This document shows, one piece after another, positions 45,859-56,124 of a stretch of DNA of 64,000 nucleotides; the first letter of the stretch is position 1; each line of letters starts with the position of its first letter. Origin of the DNA: JBEISR01 sp044371425 (GTDB lineage Bacteria; Planctomycetota; Planctomycetia; Pirellulales; Pirellulaceae). The position numbers and the translations under genes are program-made. The notes below the pieces were generated by a model. The model saw nothing but the letters and a program-made list of their open reading frames with translations. It was not told the origin of the DNA and did no database searches. The DNA lies in the NCBI GenBank assembly GCA_044371425.1, contig JBILTR010000018.1, forward strand, positions 1 through 64,000, read 5' to 3'.

Positions 45859-46674
45859 ATGGCAGAGCAACCAGTCAGACACATATTGAGCCTTTCGGGC
45901 GGTAAGGACAGCGCTGCCCTGGCAATCTACATGCGCGACCGCATTCCGGAGATGGAGTACATCTTCCACGACACGGATAAGGAATTGCCGGAAACTTATG
46001 ATTACCTGCATCGACTTGAAGCGATCTTGGGCAAACGCATTACCAAGACGACGGCAGAGCAGAATTTCGACCACTGGCTCACGGTATTTGGCGGCATGAT
46101 TCCCTCGAATCATCGTCGCTGGTGTACGAAGCTGCTCAAACTCAAGCCGTTTGAAAAGTATGTGGGCGATTCGCCCGTCATCAATTATGTGGCAATCCGA
46201 GCAGATGAAAAGCGCGAAGGATATATCAGCCATAAGCCAAACATTACAACCGTGTATCCGTTCAAGGAAGACGGCCTGGTGAAGGCCGATGTGTTTCGCA
46301 TCCTCGAAGAAAGCGGGCTTGGGCTTCCCCGTTACACTGAGTGGGGACGAACCCGTTCCGGGTGTTTCTTCTGCTTTTACCAGCAGAAGATCGAGTGGGT
46401 TCGTCTCAAAGAGACCTACCCCGATAAGTTTGAAGAAGCCAAAGCATACGAATATGTCGCGAACAAGGGAGAAGGCGATCCCTTTTACTGGTGCGGCGAT
46501 GAACCGCTCGTGCAACTGGAACGGCCTGAGCGTATGGAAGAGATCAAACTAAAGTGGGCTGAACGGGAGGAGAAGCTCAAGAAAAACGGCAAGAAGAAAA
46601 AGCTCATCAACATCCTGGGTGACGGGAATGAAGATGAAGGAGATACGGGCGGTTGCCTGATTTGCCAGCTTTGA
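45859..46674 (+). CDS. sspD: PAPS-reductase-family ATP pyrophosphatase (SspD/DndC-like)
   Basis: A 271-aa protein with the PP-loop SLSGGKDSAAL (SGGKDS at 13-18), which adenylates the DNA backbone or activates sulfur in phosphorothioation. HDTDKELPETYDYL, the RRWCTKLLKLKPF helix and SGCFFCFYQQKIEW (C169, C172) match the DndC/PAPS reductase pattern; the cysteines probably help hold an iron-sulfur cluster. The length is nearer SspD than the longer DndC. GGGG lies shortly before the ATG. It sits between the receiver gene and the FGH-like genes. Confidence 0.85.
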   Translation: MAEQPVRHILSLSGGKDSAALAIYMRDRIPEMEYIFHDTDKELPETYDYLHRLEAILGKRITKTTAEQNFDHWLTVFGGMIPSNHRRWCTKLLKLKPFEKYVGDSPVINYVAIRADEKREGYISHKPNITTVYPFKEDGLVKADVFRILEESGLGLPRYTEWGRTRSGCFFCFYQQKIEWVRLKETYPDKFEEAKAYEYVANKGEGDPFYWCGDEPLVQLERPERMEEIKLKWAEREEKLKKNGKKKKLINILGDGNEDEGDTGGCLICQL

Positions 46675-46691
46675 CCTTGATGGGGAGACAC

Positions 46692-48551
46692 ATGATTTCA
46701 CAACAGGCCACGCGGTGGATCAGGTTCATACGGCAGTACGGGCCAATCCCTCGCAACGACAACATGTATGACGAGCACATTCGGAAATCGGCGAAACGCG
46801 CCGGTATCCGGCCGCTCGCGTTCGTCCATCCCGTCGAGCAAGATGTCTTGGCCCAGTTCGGCCCGCAACAAAAGGAGCGACGCTCTGTGGTTCTGACCGG
46901 GACGGCGGGCGACGGAAAGAGTCATTTGTGCGGCAAAATCTGGACGCTCCTGGGCGGCAGTGAATCTCAATGGAGTTCCGATGACGTCTATCATACGCTG
47001 GACATTCCCGCCGGTGGCTGGACGCTGACGGTCCATGTCATCCGCGACCTGACTGCACTTCCGCCACATGATGCAATGGGCCGGTACATCGATAAGGCGG
47101 AACTGCTCACCCGCTTTTGCGATTGCCTGTGCGAACCTGACAGCAAGGTACAGTTCCTGGTCGCTGCGAATGATGGCCAGCTTGTAGAAACCTTGCAGAG
47201 ACTCCCCACGACCCCGAATGTGGCCCGTGTACGATCCATTGTGGAGACGCTGCTGGTCGATGGCCGGCGGGAAATGAGTGAAGTACCGCTCACCCTGTTC
47301 AACCTCAGCCGAGTTCCGTGCGTGGCATTATTCGATCTGGCACTGGATGCCTTCCTGGGACATGAAGGTTGGACGGAGTGCTACGCGAGCAGGGTGGAAG
47401 GCGGTTTTTTCGGCGACCGCTGCCCGATACGCCACAATTACGAGTTGCTGAAATCGCCTCTGGTACGAAGCCGGCTACGTTCGCTGTTCGAGCTTTGCGA
47501 TTGCAATGACCTGCATGTGCCGATCCGGCGAATGCTGCTGCTGTTTGCCAATGCGATCCTGGGACATGCGGATGCAAAAGACCGTGTGATGCAGGCTAGC
47601 GATGTGCAGACATTCATCCAGAAAGGAACGACCGCGAAGGCGAGTCTTTTCAATAACCTGTTCGGCGGCAACCTGTCAGAAGTGCGCCGCGATTCGCTGG
47701 AAGTATTCGATTACCTCAACCGGTTCCGTATTGGTCACGAAACTTCGAACCGCATCGACAATATCCTGATTTTTGGCGAAGCCGACGAGAACCTGAAGCC
47801 CTATTTCGATGTGCTGCTCAGAGCCGACACGATGTACGGGGCCGACGACAGTTACTACGCCGCACAGCGGTCCTATGTCGAAGGCGACGATACTGACCCG
47901 GCTACTGACCTGTTCCTGCGGCTCCTGGTAAGCCAGCGACGGGGGCTGTTCTTCAAGATTCCGCGTGAGTGGGAGCAGGAACTGTCCCTCTGGGAATTGA
48001 CCGTGTTCACATTTGCCGGGGAGTACCTGGAAAAAGTGCTTGGTCCGCTTTCCCGCGGCGGACGGGTGGAGCGACCTTACCTGGCCCGGCTGGTCAAAGG
48101 GCTGAACCGAATTTTCGTCGGAATGCTGGTGAGTTCGGATCGTGACCTACTTCTTGCAACCAGCATTTCCTTTTCAGGCTCAAAGGTGAGCCAGGTGCTG
48201 GAGGACCGGGTTCCGGTGACGCCACGGCTGAATGAACGCGTGGAACTGGTCCTTGCCAACGGGAAGCCAACCCTACATGTTCAGTTCTCGCAAACGATTT
48301 CGGCATCGATGCCGTTGAACCTGACCCGCTATGAATTCCTGAGCCGTGTAGCAGAAGGTGCTCTGCCGGGGAGTTTTTCGCGCGAATGCTATGAAGACAT
48401 GCTGGCATTCAAGTCCCGCCTGCTGACCTGTCTTACCGAGCGGCGGCGAAATGAAGTGGGCACCGAATCCAACACGTTCGCATTTCATCTACTTACGCTC
48501 GATCCCGCTGGCAACCCGCTCGATGATGTGGTGGAGGTGACTCATGGCTGA
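46692..48551 (+). CDS. P-loop ATPase of the FGH-type restriction complex (SspF/DptF-like)
   Basis: A 619-aa protein. I chose ATG at 46692 (MISQQATRW) because GGGGAGA lies just upstream; the frame opens earlier, inside sspD. Walker A is GTAGDGKS (70-77) near the N terminus, as in DptF/DndF-type proteins, followed by alpha-helical STAND-like sequence. It overlaps the next gene by eight bases and is the first of three coupled genes ending with a giant translocase, which matches DndFGH and SspFGH order. In the reported SspFGH system this complex damages unmodified DNA and blocks phage replication. Confidence 0.7.
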   Translation: MISQQATRWIRFIRQYGPIPRNDNMYDEHIRKSAKRAGIRPLAFVHPVEQDVLAQFGPQQKERRSVVLTGTAGDGKSHLCGKIWTLLGGSESQWSSDDVYHTLDIPAGGWTLTVHVIRDLTALPPHDAMGRYIDKAELLTRFCDCLCEPDSKVQFLVAANDGQLVETLQRLPTTPNVARVRSIVETLLVDGRREMSEVPLTLFNLSRVPCVALFDLALDAFLGHEGWTECYASRVEGGFFGDRCPIRHNYELLKSPLVRSRLRSLFELCDCNDLHVPIRRMLLLFANAILGHADAKDRVMQASDVQTFIQKGTTAKASLFNNLFGGNLSEVRRDSLEVFDYLNRFRIGHETSNRIDNILIFGEADENLKPYFDVLLRADTMYGADDSYYAAQRSYVEGDDTDPATDLFLRLLVSQRRGLFFKIPREWEQELSLWELTVFTFAGEYLEKVLGPLSRGGRVERPYLARLVKGLNRIFVGMLVSSDRDLLLATSISFSGSKVSQVLEDRVPVTPRLNERVELVLANGKPTLHVQFSQTISASMPLNLTRYEFLSRVAEGALPGSFSRECYEDMLAFKSRLLTCLTERRRNEVGTESNTFAFHLLTLDPAGNPLDDVVEVTHG

Positions 48552-50085
48552 TGCCACAACCATGCTGCCACTTCCGGCGCGTGAAGATTACCGCGACAAC
48601 AGCATGTGGGTCGATGAGCAGATGTGGGGGCACAGGCTCTGGGACTCCCAAAGTCCCTGGCTGCTTTTCCTCGAATTCCTTGGCGTGGCCGAAGCAAGCC
48701 TCCGCAACGGGCAGTTATTCGCCAACGGCAACCATCCCCTGCTTTACAAGCCGTACAAACGGCTGCACCTGCGAAACATCCTGTTCAACAATGAGGTCCT
48801 GACGCAAATCGCCGAGCGCTATCCTGACAGCAACTTGGCATGGGATAAATGGCTGGAATGGATGGGCACGAACGCGAAGGGAGTGCTTCCCCGCGATTTT
48901 TCCTACCTCAAGGGACGATTCCATTCGTTCCAGCAGTTCGTTTCACTTGTTGGAATCCTCCGCGGTTCGGCGGTGGAAAGTGAAACGAACAAACGGTGGA
49001 GTTCCCGTTTCGTTTTTCCATTCGGTCCCAATGCCCTATACGAAGACTTAAGCATTACGCATGCGGGCAAGGTCAGTCGCGAGTACATCTATTTCGGGCG
49101 CACCGGCGAGATTATGTACCTGATGCTCAGCCGTTCCAAAAGAAGGGAGGAACTTGCGTCACGCTTCGCTTACTTGCTTTCGGGCCAGAACCAGTGGAAC
49201 AAACTCCTGGCCCTGTTCCAGCCGGATGGAGGAGAAGACCCAGAAACGCGGGCAAACAGTTTCCTTCCCTACCGCGAGCATCCGGTATTCGACCTCCTGG
49301 CCGATGATTGGCTGCATGTCCTTTCCCTTGAGTTGCCAGGCTTTGATGCTTTGCCGCATTTGGTGACCCTTGGGGCGTTCCATGTAATGCTCTATCAGTT
49401 GCAGATCAGTAGCGAGATCCTGTCCAGGCCGCTGCATTTCATCTGCGAGGTTGTGGCTCCAAAAAAGACCCTGGTGAGGGAATTGTCTGCGTTCAATTAC
49501 CAGGAGAACAGCCTGCTCTCGCAGAAGGCGGTTGAGGCATACCTAGCAAAGATCACCGCCTCTGATCCCTGGCAGCATGCGAGATCGCAGGCTAGTGCAT
49601 TTGCTGCGTGCAAGGCGATACTCGAAGAACAGGTTCGCTGGCCGAACGACCCGGAGGACTACGAAGGATGCTCGGAGCCCGATGCCCTGGCATCTGAACT
49701 GCGGCGTGCGGCCATTGCCCGCCACCGGCAGCATGTGGCCAGCGTCCATCGCCAGTACGGGCGCGACGTGGGGCTGGTGTCGAAGCGTGGCACTAACCGT
49801 TTGCGGTATGCTCCGACGGATGCCCTCCTGAAAACGCTGGTCCTTGCTAATGTCTCGCATCGGATGGAGTACAAGGAGTTTCTGGGTGTGCTGTTTGCCC
49901 GCTACAGGTTCGTGATCGGCGAACGCGAAGCCGAGCAGGTACTTTCCCACGAGGATTTTGAGAAGAAGGCGTTCCAGACAAACTCGCACCGGCTGGAGCA
50001 ACGGCTTTCCAGCCTGGGGATGCTTCGCAGGCTCTCGGATGCATGCGCTTATGTCCAGAATCCGCTTGCACGGGGGCAGTCATGA
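48544..50085 (+). CDS. Middle subunit of the FGH-type complex (SspG/DptG-like)
   Basis: A 513-aa protein with no clear catalytic motif. It is rich in aromatic and charged residues, with a helical C terminus (residues about 440-510: MEYKEFLGVLFARYRF, then LSHEDFEKKAFQTNSHRLEQ) that looks like a winged-helix tail. GGAGGTGA precedes the ATG, which overlaps the upstream stop, and its own stop overlaps the next start (ATGA). Identification as the G subunit rests on order and size, since DptG/SspG are poorly conserved. Confidence 0.6.
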   Translation: MADATTMLPLPAREDYRDNSMWVDEQMWGHRLWDSQSPWLLFLEFLGVAEASLRNGQLFANGNHPLLYKPYKRLHLRNILFNNEVLTQIAERYPDSNLAWDKWLEWMGTNAKGVLPRDFSYLKGRFHSFQQFVSLVGILRGSAVESETNKRWSSRFVFPFGPNALYEDLSITHAGKVSREYIYFGRTGEIMYLMLSRSKRREELASRFAYLLSGQNQWNKLLALFQPDGGEDPETRANSFLPYREHPVFDLLADDWLHVLSLELPGFDALPHLVTLGAFHVMLYQLQISSEILSRPLHFICEVVAPKKTLVRELSAFNYQENSLLSQKAVEAYLAKITASDPWQHARSQASAFAACKAILEEQVRWPNDPEDYEGCSEPDALASELRRAAIARHRQHVASVHRQYGRDVGLVSKRGTNRLRYAPTDALLKTLVLANVSHRMEYKEFLGVLFARYRFVIGEREAEQVLSHEDFEKKAFQTNSHRLEQRLSSLGMLRRLSDACAYVQNPLARGQS

Positions 50086-53000
50086 ACATTTCAGAATTCA
50101 TCGGCAAGATTGTCAGCCAGTTGCTCAAGGAGGAGTTGTCAGGAGAGCGTGGCACTCAATCGGAAGGAACGGCCCGGTTTACCATCGATTGCCTGAGTGC
50201 GGAGCACACGGCGGCAGTGGCTCGCCAGATTCTCGCTGAGCCGTCGCTTTCAACACAGATAGACCTGAAGCTACCCAGGGCATTCCTTGAGAGCCAACAT
50301 CTTCCTGACGAAGTGCTCACAACGCTTCCAGCGACCTATTTCCGCAACGCAACGGCTGAAAAGCCAGTGCTACTGATAGCCAATACCGGAGACGATGAAG
50401 AGCAGTCCCTGAAGGAGTTCATCCGCATCGGCGGGCCGGAGCTACAGGAACACCCGGAGTTGTGGCTCAGGGTCGCGAGCGACGGCCTGTCACTCTCCGA
50501 ACAGCATGCCAAGTGGTGGGAAAAGGCGCTAACCGGTCTCCAGGACCTCCGGGTCGCACCGCTGGACCGTATTGCTGCATACGTCTTACAGACACGTTCA
50601 GCGATACAGTCAGATGGACTTCCTGTTCTCCAGGCACTGGGAGCGGCCCTGCCGGCGCTTCGGCTGCCGAAGGACTCGGTGTTCTCCAGCCGAATCAAGG
50701 AAGGATCGCGGGGGCACCTATCGGCATGGAAAAAGGAATACAGCGCGGGATTTCGCAGCCGTGGTTGTTACCTGCTGAAACAGACGCCTTCGCAGCTCCT
50801 CCTGGGAGAGGAAGAACTCGAAATCGCCTTCGCCAAAGTTGTTGATGTAATTCCTGCCGAACTTTACCCAACGATTGAAGCGTTCATACATGCGCCGAGC
50901 GGATGGAATGACGCGTCCGTTTCACTTGCTGAATGCGAATGGGAGCAAATACGCCCGCTTTTCGACGGAGTCAAGCGGGAGAAGTTCAATCTCGCGCGTG
51001 AGACGATTCACTTCTTCGACGAACGGGAGCCTGAACTCCTGTCTGACGATGAGCGGCAGTACCTCCAGAGCCTGGTGACCCGTTCGGGCAGCGAACCTAC
51101 GGAAGACGACACCGAGTTCTACGAAGCTCACCGCAATGAACTCAAAGAAGATCGCAAACTCAAGTCTGCCTGGGACCGGTTTGTCTTTGGCAAGGCGAGG
51201 GAGACCAACGATTTCCTGCTGGGTGTCGCTCTGTGCATGGAATCACTTTTCAGTCAGGGCGAAGCGGGAGCAAAGCGGAAGCTCAAGATCAGGTGTGACC
51301 GGGCGACGAAGAAGGAACTGAAAGACCTGAATGTCGATGCCGGCCTGTATTTCGCACACCGTTACGCCGGGGCCAAGACACTGTTCGGTGATCGGGTGAC
51401 ATGGAATGTCGGCCAGCTTTTCGACTTCCCCAAGCTGGTTACAGAATGGACCCAGCAAAAGAAAACAACGCTCAATCGTTCGACAGCCAAAGCAGCCATC
51501 CAGCTCAAGTTTGTCCTCGAACTGGAATTCGATGTCTCGACTGGAGGCACCCAGTCGTACTCGACTCAATTGTTGTGGAAATACGATCCCAACGCGGTGT
51601 CGTCACAACTGGTCGATGACTGGAACCGCCTTGCAGAGAATCCGCTCGTATACTGCCGCGCGCTCCAGGAGCCTGTCAGCACGAAGGGTACACTCCAGAC
51701 CGTAGACCTCGCCAACGTCAAAACGTTTGTTCCCGCCTATGACCGGGACCGAGGATCGTTCGTCTCCGTCTACAAGAAGCAGAACGATATCGCCCTTCAG
51801 TTCAGGGCAAACCTGAAGACAGCGATAGCCAACAGTCTTGTGCCTGAATCTGTTGGGACATTGATTGAATCAACGTTTGCTGAATTCGAGGCAGAATACG
51901 CAAGAGCAATCAGTGACATGTGCGAAGTCGGGCTGCACAGCGCTTCGTTGCGTGCACAGGCTGTAGCTTACTGCCGTCTGCTGGATATCCTCGTTCGACA
52001 GGCCAAAGGCGATCGCAACCGCGACCTGCTCTTGCGGCCGCTGTTGTCGATCGGTGCGGCGCATATCGAAGGTGGCACCAGTGCGACTGTGGTTACACCA
52101 TGGCATCCGCTGCGGCTCCTTGCCATGCAGGTAAAGGCCACTATGTCAGTCGGACTTGTCCGGCACCTGCTTGCCGCTCCGGAAGTCTTCTTTGGTGACA
52201 CACGGCTTTTTTTCAAGGACTTGGCACAGGAGCTTTCCCATCCGTTTTACCCGGAAGTTGTGCTGGGATGGCGGAGCGATAAGCCTGAGCTGATGGTGAT
52301 GACGGATGCAGTACTGGATTATACGCTGCATGAGTCGCCGGTTATCAACGATACGGAACCGGATGACACTAACGAGAACCCAACGACCGGCAGCAACTGC
52401 GTCCTGGAACTTGTGCAGCGGTACCTCACGCTGCATCCGCACGAACACGCCAGCATGTCTGTCGTGCTATACAACTGCGATTCTGCACGATTGCCGCAGG
52501 CGGTCGTGGACCGCATCGGGCAACTTTACGAGGATGAAGACGACGTTCGATGCCAGGTAATGCTTCGCCACAGCGACGCCGGCCGGTTGCGTGATCTGTA
52601 CCGAGCCATTATCAGCCAGGGGGATGCCGACGTTGATTCGTTCAATGCGAGCGAAGCGACGCAGGACTTCATGGCACGCCTGCGTATCTGCATAATTGCT
52701 GACCAGGCACCGCCTCCGAACCCCAAGGACGGCTGCCCTTACGACATCGTATTCTCACAGGATGTTATCGCCCGTCATTCGCAGGTCGAATGGTATCCCG
52801 AGACCGCAATGCCCGTCGCCGTGGATTCACTGGTTCCCGCACGATGGTCACGCCGCCGCGCTGCAGCCATCGACGACATGAAATCCGTTGTGTACCTGTG
52901 CAGTCCGGTGCAAACGCAAGAGGGCTGGCGCTTCCTCACCGCACTCACCACATTCCTCAAAGGCGATTGGGACGAAAATGAGGGCAAACGCCTTCTACCC

Positions 53001-55346
53001 GCACGTCAACTGGATTTCCGCGACAATCGCACGGCCAGGATTTTCGAGGAGACACACAACCTGGGCAATTGGGTTGTGAATTACGACGAGTTGTTGGATC
53101 GACGCCAACTCCTGAACCAGCATGTGCGTGTGATTCGCTATAAGCAGTCCACTACCCAAGGACGAAATGTCATCATTTCATCCAAAGCCCCGCTGGGGCT
53201 GCTCGTGTCGATGGTCTTGCGGCGGATCAAGGCTCTGAACCTGGAACTTACCGATCCTGAGTGCCGCGCACTGGCAGAGCGTTTCGTAAATGATGCCAAC
53301 GATGTGTCGGGCGACATTGTGCTGCGGGCAGCCAAGCGAGGGCGTAATGCCAGTGAGTTGATGGGAATCGTACTCAGCAGGTTCCTTATGCAGCATGAGC
53401 TTGGACAGCGGCGGTACCACGGATGGTATTTCCTGGACGATTACGCCGACTGGCTTGGTCAGAAAGAAGAACAGATTGCGGACATCCTCTGCCTTGCGCC
53501 GGAGGTTACGCCAGCGGGTGCCCTTCGGCTTACCATCCTTGTGTCAGAAGCAAAGTACATTGAGCTTTCCGGATTATCTACGAAGCGGAAGGAGTCCCAG
53601 AAACAGCTGCGGGATACTGTCAGGCGGATCAACGAAGCTGTGTTTGGCGCTCCCGAACGGCTGGATCGTGACCTCTGGCTTGCCCGGCTTTCTGACCTGA
53701 TCCTGGACGGTGTCCAGTTCCCGGCTAGTGCCCGGATCAACCTTACGGACTGGCGGCGAAGCATACGCGAGGGTTCGTGCGAAATTGCTGTTCGCGGATA
53801 TTCCCATGTGTTCGTGTGGGGACCTGATGACCCATGCGATTGCTCTTCGTTTGCACCGGTCGCCGAGCTGGAGGGTGCGTTCCAGGAAGTATTCGGGCGT
53901 CCTGACTTACGCGAACTGGTCCGCTGCTACTTTGAGAATCGCGATCCGCTTGCGCTCAGGAGAGCCATAGCCCAAGAGGATGTCTGGGCAGAAATGGAAT
54001 ACCAGCGCCCGACGGACCGTGCGAAGATCAGGGTAGAGCGAACACATCACACGGGGCCTGACGATGAAAAACAGCCTGCTGATGGCTCGTCTGGGGAAAG
54101 CCTGATCCCTCCCCCAACGACGGAGCTACCTGGCGGCGGCACTGCTCAACCCCTTCCCCCGCTCCGCAAACAGGATCCTGAGACCAAAAGTCCCGAGTGG
54201 GCCTATTCGGCGATCGCCGATGTCGTTTCCGGTTCACAGTCTAATGTTCAATCGAATGACGACATCGAATGGCTCCAGGCTGTTCAGACGAAAACCAAAC
54301 ACGCGCTTCAGCAGTTCCAGCTTCAGGCAAAAGTCGTATCCGGCACGCTTACGCCGAACTGTGCCCTGATCAAATTTGCAGGAAGCTCGAACCTGACGGT
54401 TGAGCAGGTCAGCCGGAAGCGGTCTGAATTACTAACCACCTACGGCCTGAATGTCGTGGCCATCCGTCCCGAGCCGGGACTGGTAAGCCTCTCGGTTGAG
54501 CGTCCAAAACGCCGTCTGATCCGGACGCCGGAACTCTGGGCCAGATGGCAACCGGCGTCTGGATGGGGCAACCGTTCATTGCTCATAGGTGTGAAGGAAG
54601 ATGACGGGGAATTGCTTCTGCTCTCGCCGGGCAAGGCCCATGCCCCGCACACGCTGATCGCCGGATCGACTGGGAGCGGCAAGTCGGTCCTGATGCAGAA
54701 CATCATCCTGGCAATCGCGGCGACTAACACCCCGGCCCAGGCCCGCATCGTGCTGATCGATCCGAAGCAGGGAGTAGATTATTTCGCATTCGAGACCCTG
54801 CCGCACCTGGACGGCACATTAGTTGTTGAGTCCGACGCGGCCATTGCCAAGCTGGAGCAACTGGTAGCCGAGATGGATGCCCGGTATGGGAAATTCCGTG
54901 CCGCACGTTGTCCAAACCTGGACGAATTCAACAAACGCGCTGATGAAGCGAACCGCCTGCCGGTCATCTGGGTGATCCATGATGAATTCGCCGAGTGGAT
55001 GATGGTCGATGATTACAAGGAAGCGGTAACGAACATCGTAGGTCGCCTGGGCGTGAAAGCTCGAGCCGCCGGAATCCACCTGGTCTTTGCCGCGCAACGG
55101 CCGGATGCCAACGTGATGCCCATGCAGTTACGGGCGAACCTAGGCAACCGCCTCATCCTCAAAGTGGACTCAATTGGCACCTCCGAGATTGCCCTTGGCG
55201 AACCCGGTGCCGAACTCCTGCTGGGACACGGTCATCTTCTCGCCAAAATGGAAGGGGCTCCAGGGCTTTGCTATGCCCAGGTGCCTTTGGCAGACAGCGG
55301 GTTTGTTGATGAAATCGTCGGGGTCATGACACAGAGGGCACCATGA
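50082..55346 (+). CDS. FtsK/HerA-type DNA translocase (SspH/DptH-like)
   Basis: A 1754-aa protein. The first 1400 residues are large, mixed and unrecognised, with a disordered Pro/Gly-rich linker near 1345-1390. The C-terminal motor contains LIAGSTGSGKSVLMQN (Walker A K1534), VLIDPKQGVDYF, WVIHDEFAEW (Walker B, D1634) and VFAAQRPDANVMP, the FtsK/SpoIIIE pattern. Start ATG at 50082 overlaps the previous stop; an earlier ATG at 50043 lies inside that gene. Size and motor position match DptH/DndH and SspH, the DNA-pumping effector of phosphorothioation-linked restriction. A nuclease motif is not evident by eye. Confidence 0.8.
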   Translation: MNISEFIGKIVSQLLKEELSGERGTQSEGTARFTIDCLSAEHTAAVARQILAEPSLSTQIDLKLPRAFLESQHLPDEVLTTLPATYFRNATAEKPVLLIANTGDDEEQSLKEFIRIGGPELQEHPELWLRVASDGLSLSEQHAKWWEKALTGLQDLRVAPLDRIAAYVLQTRSAIQSDGLPVLQALGAALPALRLPKDSVFSSRIKEGSRGHLSAWKKEYSAGFRSRGCYLLKQTPSQLLLGEEELEIAFAKVVDVIPAELYPTIEAFIHAPSGWNDASVSLAECEWEQIRPLFDGVKREKFNLARETIHFFDEREPELLSDDERQYLQSLVTRSGSEPTEDDTEFYEAHRNELKEDRKLKSAWDRFVFGKARETNDFLLGVALCMESLFSQGEAGAKRKLKIRCDRATKKELKDLNVDAGLYFAHRYAGAKTLFGDRVTWNVGQLFDFPKLVTEWTQQKKTTLNRSTAKAAIQLKFVLELEFDVSTGGTQSYSTQLLWKYDPNAVSSQLVDDWNRLAENPLVYCRALQEPVSTKGTLQTVDLANVKTFVPAYDRDRGSFVSVYKKQNDIALQFRANLKTAIANSLVPESVGTLIESTFAEFEAEYARAISDMCEVGLHSASLRAQAVAYCRLLDILVRQAKGDRNRDLLLRPLLSIGAAHIEGGTSATVVTPWHPLRLLAMQVKATMSVGLVRHLLAAPEVFFGDTRLFFKDLAQELSHPFYPEVVLGWRSDKPELMVMTDAVLDYTLHESPVINDTEPDDTNENPTTGSNCVLELVQRYLTLHPHEHASMSVVLYNCDSARLPQAVVDRIGQLYEDEDDVRCQVMLRHSDAGRLRDLYRAIISQGDADVDSFNASEATQDFMARLRICIIADQAPPPNPKDGCPYDIVFSQDVIARHSQVEWYPETAMPVAVDSLVPARWSRRRAAAIDDMKSVVYLCSPVQTQEGWRFLTALTTFLKGDWDENEGKRLLPARQLDFRDNRTARIFEETHNLGNWVVNYDELLDRRQLLNQHVRVIRYKQSTTQGRNVIISSKAPLGLLVSMVLRRIKALNLELTDPECRALAERFVNDANDVSGDIVLRAAKRGRNASELMGIVLSRFLMQHELGQRRYHGWYFLDDYADWLGQKEEQIADILCLAPEVTPAGALRLTILVSEAKYIELSGLSTKRKESQKQLRDTVRRINEAVFGAPERLDRDLWLARLSDLILDGVQFPASARINLTDWRRSIREGSCEIAVRGYSHVFVWGPDDPCDCSSFAPVAELEGAFQEVFGRPDLRELVRCYFENRDPLALRRAIAQEDVWAEMEYQRPTDRAKIRVERTHHTGPDDEKQPADGSSGESLIPPPTTELPGGGTAQPLPPLRKQDPETKSPEWAYSAIADVVSGSQSNVQSNDDIEWLQAVQTKTKHALQQFQLQAKVVSGTLTPNCALIKFAGSSNLTVEQVSRKRSELLTTYGLNVVAIRPEPGLVSLSVERPKRRLIRTPELWARWQPASGWGNRSLLIGVKEDDGELLLLSPGKAHAPHTLIAGSTGSGKSVLMQNIILAIAATNTPAQARIVLIDPKQGVDYFAFETLPHLDGTLVVESDAAIAKLEQLVAEMDARYGKFRAARCPNLDEFNKRADEANRLPVIWVIHDEFAEWMMVDDYKEAVTNIVGRLGVKARAAGIHLVFAAQRPDANVMPMQLRANLGNRLILKVDSIGTSEIALGEPGAELLLGHGHLLAKMEGAPGLCYAQVPLADSGFVDEIVGVMTQRAP

Positions 55347-55362
55347 TTCCGGGAGCAACAAC

Positions 55363-56124
55363 ATGAGAAATCCGGACTGGGTGCGTGATGAGATCATTCT
55401 GGCGATTGACCTCTACGTCCGCGCTGGCCGGAAGCAGCTGCCTCCTTCAGATGAAGAGGTGATCCGTCTCAGCGAACTCCTGAATCGCCTCCCCATTCAT
55501 CCGCCGGCCTCGCGTGACGAGAACTTTCGCAACGCCAACGGCATCTCGATGATTCTTGGGAATTTCCTTGGTGTCGATCCCGTTCATAACCAGCCAGGAC
55601 TATCCAGGAACAATCAGTTGCAGGCAGCCGTGTGGGCAGACTTCATCGACCACCCTGACCTGCTCAAGCGCACGGCCCAGGCTATTGAAGCTGCATCAGG
55701 CTCCCCAAATGTCACTGATCTTTATGAACTAACGGATGATGAAGATGTCTTCCCGGAAGGACTCCTGCTTTCCCGCCAGCATGCTGTACGCGAAAGGAAC
55801 CGAGCGGCAATATCTGCCAAGATTGACGCGGTGATGGGCGATGCAGGCCGACTCGACTGTGAGGTGTGTGGCTTCAACTTTTTCGCGTTTTACGGCGAAC
55901 TGGGCCGGGGATTTGCCGAATGCCACCACACGATTCCCCTATCGGAAGCAGTATTCCAGCGCAAGACCCGGCTGACCGATTTGGCAATTGTCTGTGCCAA
56001 CTGCCACAGGATTTTGCACCGCGTGCGGCCTGTACTGACTATCGCATCCCTTCGATGCCTAGTTAGCGTACAAAGCCACTCGCAAGTGGAGGCTTTGCAT
56101 GAGCACACCCGTATATCTCGATAA
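55363..56124 (+). CDS. HNH endonuclease inside the phosphorothioation operon
   Basis: A 253-aa protein. The N-terminal domain (1-110; NPDWVRDEIILAIDLY, then ANGISMILGNFLGVDP) is a fold shared by many stand-alone HNH proteins. The C-terminal nuclease is complete: zinc cysteines CEVC (C166, C169) and CANC (C211, C214), catalytic ECHHTIPL (H188/H189) and CHRILH (H215). This ScoMcrA-like HNH type cuts modified DNA in known relatives. GGGAG precedes the ATG, 16 bases after the translocase gene, and it overlaps the cysteine desulfurase by 26 bases, so it is truly part of the operon. Possibly an extra effector that recognises phosphorothioates, or a self/non-self nuclease. Confidence 0.8.
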   Translation: MRNPDWVRDEIILAIDLYVRAGRKQLPPSDEEVIRLSELLNRLPIHPPASRDENFRNANGISMILGNFLGVDPVHNQPGLSRNNQLQAAVWADFIDHPDLLKRTAQAIEAASGSPNVTDLYELTDDEDVFPEGLLLSRQHAVRERNRAAISAKIDAVMGDAGRLDCEVCGFNFFAFYGELGRGFAECHHTIPLSEAVFQRKTRLTDLAIVCANCHRILHRVRPVLTIASLRCLVSVQSHSQVEALHEHTRISR

